Source: Gammaproteobacteria bacterium
GTDB taxonomy: Bacteria; Pseudomonadota; Gammaproteobacteria; Steroidobacterales; Foliamicaceae
Assembly: GCA_009838035.1 (NCBI GenBank)
Contig: VXSK01000004.1
Coordinates: forward strand, 291,035 to 355,034
DNA: 64,000 bases
Direction: 5' to 3'
Made by a program: the position numbers and the translations under genes
In this document: one piece after another, positions 16,329-25,406 of the stretch
Position numbering within the stretch: the first letter of the stretch is position 1
Layout of the letters: each line of letters opens with the position of its first letter
The notes under the pieces: model-generated
The model's database searches: none
Seen by the model: only the letters and a program-made list of their open reading frames with translations
Told to the model about the DNA's origin: nothing

Positions 16329-17405
16329 TCAGGATTGGCCGGCGGTCTCCAGCGCGTTGGCCTCCACCCACTTCGCAAAGTCCGGATGGGCGGACAAGCC
16401 TTTCTCGTTGAAGGTGAATTCAAGGCCGGCGAAATCCACCGGGATCTTGTGCTGGATCCCGCGCGTGGACAGCAGATAGCCGACCATGATCACGTCGAGC
16501 CCGGCGGCGCTGGCTTCCTCGATCCAGCCCCGCATCGTGTTGACGTTCGCTGAGCGAACCTCATCCGGGGCATCGTCCTGGAAATTGAATCCCTTTACGT
16601 CGGCAAAACCGCCTCCGGCCTTCACGCTTTCGACGTGCTTCTGGAGCGTCTTGAGTTCGATCGCGTTGTCCTCCGGGTCGCCGGGGCCGTGCCCGACGAT
16701 CAGCAGGAATTCGTTCTCGGGGTTCTGACTGATTTCCTTTGCGTGATCGAGCAGCATCCCGGCGGCCATGGGATGCCCGGCCAGCGGATCGGCAAAAGTC
16801 AGCGACACGTTGGAGGTCACCCTGGGCGCGGGCAGGTAGGCGGCCTCTTCACGCTCGCCGACGTAATAGGCCCACTGTTCATAGACCGTTCCCATGGGCG
16901 AGAGCGCTGCGGGCACGACCACGATCTGCTTGGCCCCGGCAGCCTCTAGTTGATCGATCGCAGACTGGATGTGGTTGCCGTTCATCATCGCCATTCCATA
17001 GCCGATTGCGACAGGGTGATGCATGGCAAGGCCGGTCAGCGAATTGGCGAAATAGGTGTCGCCCGGCTCGAAAGCGCCATGTGTCAGGACGATGATGCCC
17101 AGATCGCCCCTGAGTGCCGAATCGCTGATATAGCGCTCGTGAGTGGGAGGCATTTGCATCATGTTGTCCATGATCTGCTCATTGGTGTAGTTGCGGTAGG
17201 TGAGTATCTTTGCTCTCAGCAGGTCGTACTCCTCCTGCGTCATGTCGTGATGTCCGGAATGGTCCATTCCTTCATGGTCCATTCCTTCATGGTCCATTCC
17301 CTGGTGGTCCATCTCCTCATGGTCCATCTCCTGCGTCTGGGCCACGCCGAAAACGAGCAGCGCGCCAAGGAGCACGGGAAGGATGCGCATGTTTCTGGGA
17401 TGCAT
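16329..17405 (-). CDS. Exported chelatase-fold (CbiX-like) protein with N-terminal Met-Asp-His repeats
   Basis: A 358-residue protein with a signal peptide (MRILPVLLGALLVFGVAQTQ) followed at once by five MDHxx pentapeptide repeats and HHDM, a likely metal-binding tail. The body resembles the sirohydrochlorin cobaltochelatase (CbiX/CbiK) fold: GIIVLTHGAFEPG with the His-Gly motif, IDQLEAAGAKQIVVVPAALSPMGT, and a second half-domain with FLLIVGHGPGDPEDN. Two THG/GHG half-domains suggest a duplicated CbiX-type protein. Start ATG 17405 has AGAGGAG 7 nt upstream. A role in handling Co, Ni, Cu or Fe outside the cytoplasm is inference. Confidence 0.65.
   Translation of the reverse strand: MHPRNMRILPVLLGALLVFGVAQTQEMDHEEMDHQGMDHEGMDHEGMDHSGHHDMTQEEYDLLRAKILTYRNYTNEQIMDNMMQMPPTHERYISDSALRGDLGIIVLTHGAFEPGDTYFANSLTGLAMHHPVAIGYGMAMMNGNHIQSAIDQLEAAGAKQIVVVPAALSPMGTVYEQWAYYVGEREEAAYLPAPRVTSNVSLTFADPLAGHPMAAGMLLDHAKEISQNPENEFLLIVGHGPGDPEDNAIELKTLQKHVESVKAGGGFADVKGFNFQDDAPDEVRSANVNTMRGWIEEASAAGLDVIMVGYLLSTRGIQHKIPVDFAGLEFTFNEKGLSAHPDFAKWVEANALETAGQS
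17253..17327 (-). repeat. 15-bp in-frame tandem repeat encoding five MDHxx units
   Basis: Five 15-nt units, 75 nt in all, encode MDHEE, MDHQG, MDHEG, MDHEG and MDHSG just after the signal peptide of the chelatase-like protein. The nucleotide units are nearly identical, so copy number could change by slippage without shifting the reading frame. Confidence 0.9.
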
Positions 17406-17478
17406 GTCTAAACTCCTCTGAAAAAAGCCTGAAGCCGCGAACGGACCCAAAAGCATATCACCGTTGCCGGGCGCCGCC

Positions 17479-18768
<1,290 letters not shown>

Positions 18769-18895
18769 TCCGCTTTTCCTTCCTTCTTTTGTCTGTTGCG
18801 CGCGCATTATCCGCGCCACGTCCGGCAACGGCAACCTTGTACGGGGGGGAGAAGCGGTACGTTTGGGACGTTGATTCTTAATAGAGGGAATTGAC

Positions 18896-19492
18896 TTGAG
18901 CCGACCTATTGCTCCGCGGAACGACAACATCGTCAGTCTGGCTTCGCGCGAGAGGCCGGAACGCAGGCGATTGGTCGAGCAGCTTTTCGACGAACATGCC
19001 CGGGCCTTGCGTCTTTTTCTCATGGGGTGGTCGGTTCCGCAGGATCAGGTCGACGACCTGGTGCAGGAACTTTTCACGCGGCTGATGGGTGTGGACGGGC
19101 TGGAACGGAAGATGTCCGCCCGGACCGGAAGCAATCGGTCTTACTTGTTGACCATGGCCAACAACATGATCGTGGACAGGCAACGCAAGTCGCAGGTGCG
19201 CAGGGCTTACCTGGCGGAACAGCGGGAAATCGAGCCGCGGCGAATGGACGAGCGTACGCCCGAGCGAATCGTGGCGGCGCAACTGGAATTGGAGGCCATG
19301 AGGTCCGTCATCAGGAACATGCGCCTGAACTGGAGAGTGGCATTCGTTTTGCAGCGCTTCGGCAATATGAGTTACGAGGACATAGCCATCCACATGGGGG
19401 TAACGGTCAGGCAGGTCGAGCGCTACATGGTGCGGGCCATGCGCAGGATTCGCGAGGAGCGGCGAAAGATCGAGGCCGCCGGGGAAACCTGA
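18896..19492 (+). CDS. ECF RNA polymerase sigma factor (FecI-like)
   Basis: A 198-residue sigma-70 family factor with region 2 ([34 protein letters not shown], then [15 protein letters not shown]) and region 4 ([36 protein letters not shown]) and no region 3, as in FecI-type sigma factors. It should recruit RNA polymerase to the downstream receptor genes when released by the FecR protein. The start is TTG 18896, preceded by AGAGGGA at good spacing. Its stop overlaps the FecR start by 1 nt (TGATG). A FecI-FecR-receptor order is a classic cell-surface-signalling arrangement. Confidence 0.9.
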   Translation: MSRPIAPRNDNIVSLASRERPERRRLVEQLFDEHARALRLFLMGWSVPQDQVDDLVQELFTRLMGVDGLERKMSARTGSNRSYLLTMANNMIVDRQRKSQVRRAYLAEQREIEPRRMDERTPERIVAAQLELEAMRSVIRNMRLNWRVAFVLQRFGNMSYEDIAIHMGVTVRQVERYMVRAMRRIREERRKIEAAGET

Positions 19493-20541
19493 TGCTCAAG
19501 AACCTTCAGGAAATCATGGGCGGCAACGTCGAGTACGCGCTGATGCGCCTGTGGTCGGATGAGTTGTCGGATTCCGAAGCGGCCGCGATACATAGCCGAT
19601 TGCAGGGCGACCACCGGTATCGCAACGAGTTTCGCGGTTCGATGGGGGTTCTCGCCAGCATGGAGGATTTGGCGGAAGACGGCGAAATCGGCAGGATTCT
19701 GCGCGAGCACAGGCGCCTTCTCCGGGAGCGCAGGACGAAGCGCAGGGTTGCGCTGAGCATCACGTTCGGGGTGCTTGTCGCAATCGGCGCCGCCCTTGCC
19801 TATCTTGCGCCCTTGCGTGGACCGGACGACAGCCACTTGCAGCGGTACTTCACGCGAGTCGGCGAACAGCGGACCATTGAGCTGGACGACGGAAGCGTTG
19901 TCACGCTCAATACCGGTGGTCAGCTGGTGGTGGACTATACCGGTCAGGTTCGCAGGATCCTGCTGGAGCGCGGCGAGGCCTATTTCGACGTGGCCGAAGA
20001 TCCCGAACGGCCGTTCACCGTGGACCTGGATGTCAGGTCCGTCACGGCGATCGGGACGGCATTCAATGTCCGCAAACTCCCCGAGGGATGCCAGGTCGCA
20101 GTGCTCGAGGGCGCGGTCGCGCTGCATGAATTGCCGGAGGCGCCGTCCCTGTTGCCTCCCCCTGTGTCCGCCGATGGGGAGGCAGTGGTCATTTCGGCGC
20201 CCACACAGCACCGCGTGGAGGCGGGGTGGGTTGTCGAGTTCGACGCCAGCCGCAACGAATTAAGGGCATTTCAGCCCGAGTCCATGGATCGTTACCTGCA
20301 ATGGCGCAGCGGAATGCTCAGCTTCTACCGCGAGCCGCTGTACCGGGTGGTCCAGGAACTGAATCGTTATTCGCGCAAGAAGATTCTGATCGAAGACACG
20401 TCGGTCATGGAACTGAAGGTGTACACGGCCGTGAGCGTCCATGACATCGATTCCGCGCTCAACGGTCTGGAGTTGGCGCTGCCGATCAAGGTAACCCGGC
20501 ACTACGACCGGTTCGTGATCAGCGGCGCGCCGGGCGACTGA
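19492..20541 (+). CDS. FecR-family anti-sigma factor
   Basis: A 349-residue inner-membrane regulator. The cytoplasmic N-terminus (residues 1-85) would bind the sigma factor; one helix (VALSITFGVLVAIGAALAYL) crosses the membrane; the periplasmic FecR domain follows (GEQRTIELDDGSVVTLNT, ERGEAYFDVAEDPERPFTV, VTAIGTAFNVR). The last ~90 residues are a second small domain (FYREPLYRVVQELNRYSRKK ... DIDSALNGLELAL) like the FecR C-terminal/STN-like fold that contacts the receptor. Start ATG 19492 overlaps the sigma stop. A truncated, stop-containing copy of this C-terminal domain lies at 25065-25376. Confidence 0.9.
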   Translation: MLKNLQEIMGGNVEYALMRLWSDELSDSEAAAIHSRLQGDHRYRNEFRGSMGVLASMEDLAEDGEIGRILREHRRLLRERRTKRRVALSITFGVLVAIGAALAYLAPLRGPDDSHLQRYFTRVGEQRTIELDDGSVVTLNTGGQLVVDYTGQVRRILLERGEAYFDVAEDPERPFTVDLDVRSVTAIGTAFNVRKLPEGCQVAVLEGAVALHELPEAPSLLPPPVSADGEAVVISAPTQHRVEAGWVVEFDASRNELRAFQPESMDRYLQWRSGMLSFYREPLYRVVQELNRYSRKKILIEDTSVMELKVYTAVSVHDIDSALNGLELALPIKVTRHYDRFVISGAPGD

Positions 20542-20571
20542 AACAAAAGAAACATTGCAGAGGTGGGGACC

Positions 20572-23500
20572 ATGACAAGAATAAAGCGATCTCAATATCC
20601 GTCGGCGAGAACATTGCCGGTCCTGCTGTTGGCCGTCCTTGCCCTGGCGGCGATCGGTACCCCGGCGCTGTCCCAGGAAGTGCTGTCGCTCGATATCGAA
20701 CCGCAGAGTGCGGGTTCGGCGCTGGTAACACTGGCCGAGTTGTCCGGCATGCAGATCGTGCTCTCGGAGGGAGCTGGGGAGAAGGTCGATGTGGAGGGGC
20801 TGCAGGGCGATTATCGGTTCGAAGATGCATTGGCGGCCCTATTGACGGACACCGGCCTGGAATACCAGTTCGCCTCGGAAAGAATGGTAGTGGTCCAGGT
20901 CGTGGACCAGGCTGAGCAACCGGGTGCGGCCGAGCAGGACGCTGACGAAGACGATGAGCAGCCCATGGAACTTGCGGCACAGGTGGTAACCGGATCCCGG
21001 TTGCGCGATACGCTGAGCGGCGCACCGGTGTTCGTGCTGACGCGCGAGGAAATCGATCGACGCGGACTGGGCTCAGTGGAAGACGTGGTTCGCTCGCTGT
21101 CGCAGAACTTCAGCGACGTCAATGCCGGGGCCGCGCGCGACAATTCGATCAACTCGGTGGACGCCATGGGCCAATCGATGGTCAACCTGCGGGGATTCGG
21201 CGAGCAGGCCACGCTGGTGCTGGTCAATGGACGGCGCTGGCCCCAGGCGTCCAGCTTCGGGAACGGAGGGGTGAACATCAACGGGCTGCCGTTCAGCGCC
21301 ATCGATCGGGTGGAGGTTCTCACGGACGGCGCTTCCGCGATCTACGGCGCCGACGCCCAGGCCGGCGTGGTGAACTTCATCCTGCGCGACGACTACGAAG
21401 GCGGAGAAACCTCCGTTCGTTACGATATGGGCGCCCACGAGGGCGACGTCAGGCGCCTGTCGCAGAACCTGTCCGTGGGCTGGACTGGCGGCCGCGCAAA
21501 CCTTTCCGTCAGTTATTCAGAAAACGCCGCGATCGACAACCCCAAGGCGGGATTCACATCTTCCGATTTTAGCGGCCGGGGAGGCAGGGACAACCGAAAT
21601 CAGCCGGGCAGCTTCTTCCATCTCGGCCAGCCGGGGGTAGTGGGGTACGGAATCCCAAGGGGCTTCTTCAACATCGTTATCGTCCCACTCGGCGCGTTGC
21701 CCCAAGGGGATGACGGCACCAACGGGGTCTTCTCCAGGCTTTCGCCTGCCAATCTCGTTCCCTGGGACAATGCCGCGACGAGCGCCGCGGAGAACACCTC
21801 GCATAACGAAAACACCCCCGGGCACCTGATGGTGAACCAGGAAGTCCTGAACGGCTCGGTGGAGTTGTTCGGTGAATTCACCTTCTCCTATTCGGACTCC
21901 TGGGCACATCGCGGTTCGGAATGGTACGCGGGGGCCGTGCCGGCCAGCAATCCCTACAACGACATACCTCCGCATCCCTTTTTCCCAACGGTCGTTGCCT
22001 ATTCGTTTGCGGGCGAGGTCGCCGCGGGCATCATGGACCCCGTCAGCAACGACAGCGATCAGAACAATCGCCGGCTGACCCTGGGATTTCGTGCGGAGCT
22101 TCCGTTTCGCGACTGGGTTGCGGATTTCTCGGCAAGCCGCGGCAAGGAAGAATCGTGGTACCTCTACTACAACATCGACCCGGACCTGCTGGCGGAGCGG
22201 ATCGCCGGCGTGGACTCCGCGGGAAATCCGCTTCCGATCGAGCAAGTCATCAATCCCTTCGGCAACGGCACGGCCCAAAGCCCCGCGGCGGTGCAGGACC
22301 TGGTCAAGCCGCTTCTTGACATCGAAGGCCCGGCGGACGCCAACTGGAATTATTCCCGCCAGGACGACCTTGTTCTTTCCCTGAACGGCACTGTTTTCAG
22401 CCTTCCGGGAGGCGACGTTCAATTGGCCATTGGCGCAGAGTCCCGGACCGAGCAACTGGATTATTCCGACGACCAGTCCCGCGGCGCGATCATTACCGTG
22501 CCGGATCCGGAACGCGACGTCACCTCCTTCTTCGCCGAGTTGGGCGTGCCGCTGATCGGCGCGGCCAATCGCATGACAGGTATCGATTCCCTGGGCCTCA
22601 AGATGGCGCTGCGCAGCGATGAGTATTCCTTCTCCGGTCCTTTCGGAGGGCCCGGCTCTCCTCTTTCGGAAAAGACGTTCGATCGCGTTTCGCCGAAGAT
22701 TGAGCTGGCCTGGTATCCCGTGTCCGAGCTGAAGATCGGACTGACATGGGGCGAGTCCTTTGTGCCGCCTACTTCAAATAACCTCTTTCGCAGGGAAAAC
22801 GGACCCTTTTCCTTTGTTCGCCTGATCGATCCGGAGAACCCGGACCGCGGCCTCCAGATTCCAAACACGTATTTCACGGGCAATCCGGACTTGGAGCCGG
22901 AGATATCCGAAACGCTGAGCGTGGGATTCGAGTGGACGCCCAGTGGGATGCTGGACGGCCTGTCCGTCAAGATCGCTTGGTTCGACACGGAGTTCAGCGA
23001 CAAGTTCGGATCGGGGACCTTGCTGGCGTTCAACAACCCGGAACAGCTCTTCGGGATTCCCGGCACAGTATTCCGGGATGCCCAGGGCAATATCGAACGC
23101 CTGAACCTGTTTACCGTCAACCTGGCCGAGCGATACAGCGAGTACCTGGATGTCTCGTTGCGATACCAGTTCGACACCGCACGATGGGGGTATTACACGG
23201 TTGGCGCGAACGCGACCTTGAATGCACAACTCCAGGATGTCGCCACCCCCGGCGCGGAGCCCACCGACCTGCACGGCACGCCGGGCGGTCCGGAACGCTG
23301 GAAGGGATACGGGTACATCAACTGGGCGCAGGGTAATGCGACCCTTAACCTGACCGCGAACTACTCCAGCAGCTATGAAGGCCTGACGTTTTCGCCGCAG
23401 GAGCGGGTCGAAAACTACCTGACATTCGATCTGACCGGCAGTTACGAGTTCGGCGACAGCGGCTGGAAGGTTTATGCGGGCGCCCGAAACATCACCAACA

Positions 23501-23607
23501 AGGAGTTCCCGTTCTTTGACTCCTCTACGCCCTGGGACCCGCGCCGCGTGGATCTGCGCGGACGCGTCGTTCACCTGGAGGTCCGCAAGAGCTATGATCT
23601 TTTCTAG
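20572..23607 (+). CDS. TonB-dependent receptor with N-terminal STN signalling domain
   Basis: A 1011-residue outer-membrane receptor: signal peptide (LPVLLLAVLALAAIGTPALS), STN domain (~residues 35-105, LDIEPQSAGSALVTLAELSG ... FEDALAALLTDTGLEYQ) that would touch FecR, an acidic linker, a plug (~135-270; MVNLRGFGEQATLVLVNGRR, EVLTDGASAIYGADAQAGVV) and a large beta-barrel ending in a hydrophobic, Tyr/Phe-containing strand (VVHLEVRKSYDLF). The STN domain makes it a transducer, able both to import a ligand and induce its own genes via the upstream sigma/FecR pair. I prefer ATG 20572 (purine-rich GAGGTGGGG before it) over GTG 20563. Ligand unknown; a frameshifted paralogue follows at 25407. Confidence 0.92.
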   Translation: MTRIKRSQYPSARTLPVLLLAVLALAAIGTPALSQEVLSLDIEPQSAGSALVTLAELSGMQIVLSEGAGEKVDVEGLQGDYRFEDALAALLTDTGLEYQFASERMVVVQVVDQAEQPGAAEQDADEDDEQPMELAAQVVTGSRLRDTLSGAPVFVLTREEIDRRGLGSVEDVVRSLSQNFSDVNAGAARDNSINSVDAMGQSMVNLRGFGEQATLVLVNGRRWPQASSFGNGGVNINGLPFSAIDRVEVLTDGASAIYGADAQAGVVNFILRDDYEGGETSVRYDMGAHEGDVRRLSQNLSVGWTGGRANLSVSYSENAAIDNPKAGFTSSDFSGRGGRDNRNQPGSFFHLGQPGVVGYGIPRGFFNIVIVPLGALPQGDDGTNGVFSRLSPANLVPWDNAATSAAENTSHNENTPGHLMVNQEVLNGSVELFGEFTFSYSDSWAHRGSEWYAGAVPASNPYNDIPPHPFFPTVVAYSFAGEVAAGIMDPVSNDSDQNNRRLTLGFRAELPFRDWVADFSASRGKEESWYLYYNIDPDLLAERIAGVDSAGNPLPIEQVINPFGNGTAQSPAAVQDLVKPLLDIEGPADANWNYSRQDDLVLSLNGTVFSLPGGDVQLAIGAESRTEQLDYSDDQSRGAIITVPDPERDVTSFFAELGVPLIGAANRMTGIDSLGLKMALRSDEYSFSGPFGGPGSPLSEKTFDRVSPKIELAWYPVSELKIGLTWGESFVPPTSNNLFRRENGPFSFVRLIDPENPDRGLQIPNTYFTGNPDLEPEISETLSVGFEWTPSGMLDGLSVKIAWFDTEFSDKFGSGTLLAFNNPEQLFGIPGTVFRDAQGNIERLNLFTVNLAERYSEYLDVSLRYQFDTARWGYYTVGANATLNAQLQDVATPGAEPTDLHGTPGGPERWKGYGYINWAQGNATLNLTANYSSSYEGLTFSPQERVENYLTFDLTGSYEFGDSGWKVYAGARNITNKEFPFFDSSTPWDPRRVDLRGRVVHLEVRKSYDLF

Positions 23608-24912
23608 ATGGTTGCCATGTTGCTATTCCGCACTAGACAAATGAAAGGAATCTGCGCGGCCGTGCTGGGGTGCCTGGGGCCGACCATGGCCCTGGCGGGC
23701 GGCATCGAGTTCTTCGAGGGCGGTTTCGAAGAGGCGCTGGCCCGCGCCGAAGAAGAAGACAAGCATGTCTTCGTGGACGTGTATGCGACCTGGTGCGGCC
23801 CATGCAAGGTCATGGACGCGGTGGTTTTCCCGCGCGACGACGTAGGCGAGCACTACAACGCGAACTTCATCAACCTGAAGCTCGATGCGGAGGACGAGTC
23901 GATCAACGGGCCGGCCATTTCCGAGCGCTACGACGTCGGGGCCTACCCCACCTACCTCTACCTGAATCCCGACGGATCCGTGGTAGGCCGCGCCCTGGGC
24001 GCACTTCCGGCGAGCCTGTTCGTGCAGGTTGCGGAGCAATTGACCGGCGGTCTCGATTCCGGATTTGCCGAGCTTGAGGCCCGCTACGAGCAGGGCGAGC
24101 GCGATCCGGAATTCGTTCAGGCCTACCTGTGGGACGCGCAGGTTGAACTGGCGCTGTTCGAGGGCGACGTCATGCAGCGCTACCAGCGCAAGACCGCGCT
24201 CGAGAATGCCGCGGACGAGTATTTTTCGTCCCGGGATTTCTCCGAACTGATCAATCCGCGCGACTTTGCGCTCATTGCCTGCTACAAGGAAAAGAAGCCG
24301 CGCGGCGATGCGCTGGTGGAATACGTCATCGACAACTACGACGCCTTTCTCGACGTGGCGGCGGAGATTGCGCTGGCCCGGCTGGTGCTGGAAATCAATT
24401 TCTACGCCGCGCAGGAATCGGCGCAGCAGGGCGACGAGCAGTATCTCGCCTATCTGGGGGACTTGAGCGGGTCGCTGAAACGCGCCGCCGACTACATTGC
24501 GAAACTCGAGCCGGACAGCGAACTCCTCCACGACTCGATGGCCCCTCAGTTTCGGGGCGAATACCTCGCAGCCGCCGGACACTGGGACGACCTGCTCGCG
24601 TATATCGAAGAAACGCTTGCCCAATCCGGCTCGGACAGGGTCCGGGCCCTGCGAATGGCAAGTCACTGGCTTGGCCGGTCGCCGGAGCCGCATCACAAGG
24701 CGCTGTTGCTGGCCTACACGCGCGAGGCGTACGAACTGGCGCCCGACGATTGGAGCACTGCCTTCAGTTACTCGATACAACTGATCGCGGCCGATCAAAC
24801 GGAACAGGCACGGGAACTCCTGCAGGCGGCGCTGGACGGTCTCGAGGGCAAGGAAGGCGTCGCAAACTTCCGGGAATTGCTGCGCGGACAACTGGATCGC
24901 ATCACTCAATAG
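23608..24912 (+). CDS. Exported thioredoxin-like protein with C-terminal helical repeat region
   Basis: A 434-residue protein beginning immediately after the receptor's stop. A signal-like segment (ICAAVLGCLGPTMALAG) precedes a thioredoxin domain at ~residues 35-145 with the active site VYATWCGPCKVMD and the cis-Pro context GAYPTYLYLNPDG. The rest (~150-434) is all-helical, TPR-like (EARYEQGERDPEFVQAYLWD ... DWSTAFSYSIQLIAADQTEQARELLQAAL). It would act in the periplasm on disulfides, perhaps of the receptor or its ligand. ATG 23641 is an alternative start giving a shorter signal peptide. Remnants of a second copy lie at 28442-28503. Confidence 0.82.
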   Translation: MVAMLLFRTRQMKGICAAVLGCLGPTMALAGGIEFFEGGFEEALARAEEEDKHVFVDVYATWCGPCKVMDAVVFPRDDVGEHYNANFINLKLDAEDESINGPAISERYDVGAYPTYLYLNPDGSVVGRALGALPASLFVQVAEQLTGGLDSGFAELEARYEQGERDPEFVQAYLWDAQVELALFEGDVMQRYQRKTALENAADEYFSSRDFSELINPRDFALIACYKEKKPRGDALVEYVIDNYDAFLDVAAEIALARLVLEINFYAAQESAQQGDEQYLAYLGDLSGSLKRAADYIAKLEPDSELLHDSMAPQFRGEYLAAAGHWDDLLAYIEETLAQSGSDRVRALRMASHWLGRSPEPHHKALLLAYTREAYELAPDDWSTAFSYSIQLIAADQTEQARELLQAALDGLEGKEGVANFRELLRGQLDRITQ

Positions 24913-25064
24913 CCGCAAGCACTGCCTGGCCGCCACCCGCGAGTCTCGGCAGCTACCGGGGGTTCGGCACGCGGCAGGCGGCGGACGCAGGAGTCCTGGT
25001 TGGGGCGTTTTCTACGCTATCGTCCACATTTCTTCGCGCGAGAGACCGGGGCGGAAACGCCTGG

Positions 25065-25376
25065 TTGGGTGAATTTAACGTAAACTACAACCGGCTGAAG
25101 GGGTATCGACCGGCTTCCATGGATCGATACCACGATTGGCGCAGCGGAACGCTTATGTTCTACCGGGAGCCGCTGGAATAGGTCATCGAGGAGTTGAACC
25201 GCTATTCGCGCAAGGAGATCCGGATTGAAGACGCCGCGGTCCGGCACTTGAGCGTGTACACCACGGCGAGCATTCAGGAGATCGATTCCGTGCTGGACGG
25301 ACTCGAAATGCTGCTGCCGATCGAAGTCACTCGCTATTACGACCGGATCGTGATTCGCGGTACGCCCGAGCCATAG
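25065..25376 (+). pseudogene. FecR C-terminal fragment with in-frame stop (remnant)
   Basis: Translation shows SMDRYHDWRSGTLMFYREPLE, a TAG at 25179-25181, then VIEELNRYSRKEIRIED through to DRIVIRGTPEP, all in one frame. This aligns along its length with the last ~95 residues of the intact FecR protein (SMDRYLQWRSGMLSFYREPL; RVVQELNRYSRKKILIED). No N-terminal, transmembrane or core FecR domain precedes it. It is a truncated duplicate interrupted by a nonsense codon, sitting before the second receptor exactly where an intact FecR sits before the first. Confidence 0.88.
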
Positions 25377-25406
25377 GGCGAGGAAACCATTCAAGAGGAA
25401 AAGACG

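Noticed and set aside
17253..17327. CRISPR-like short repeats
   Set aside because: Units are 15 bp with no spacers and code for MDHxx in frame within a protein.
20563..20571. GTG 20563 as start of the first TonB receptor
   Set aside because: The best purine-rich ribosome site overlaps this codon and fits ATG 20572 better; the signal peptide is unaffected either way.
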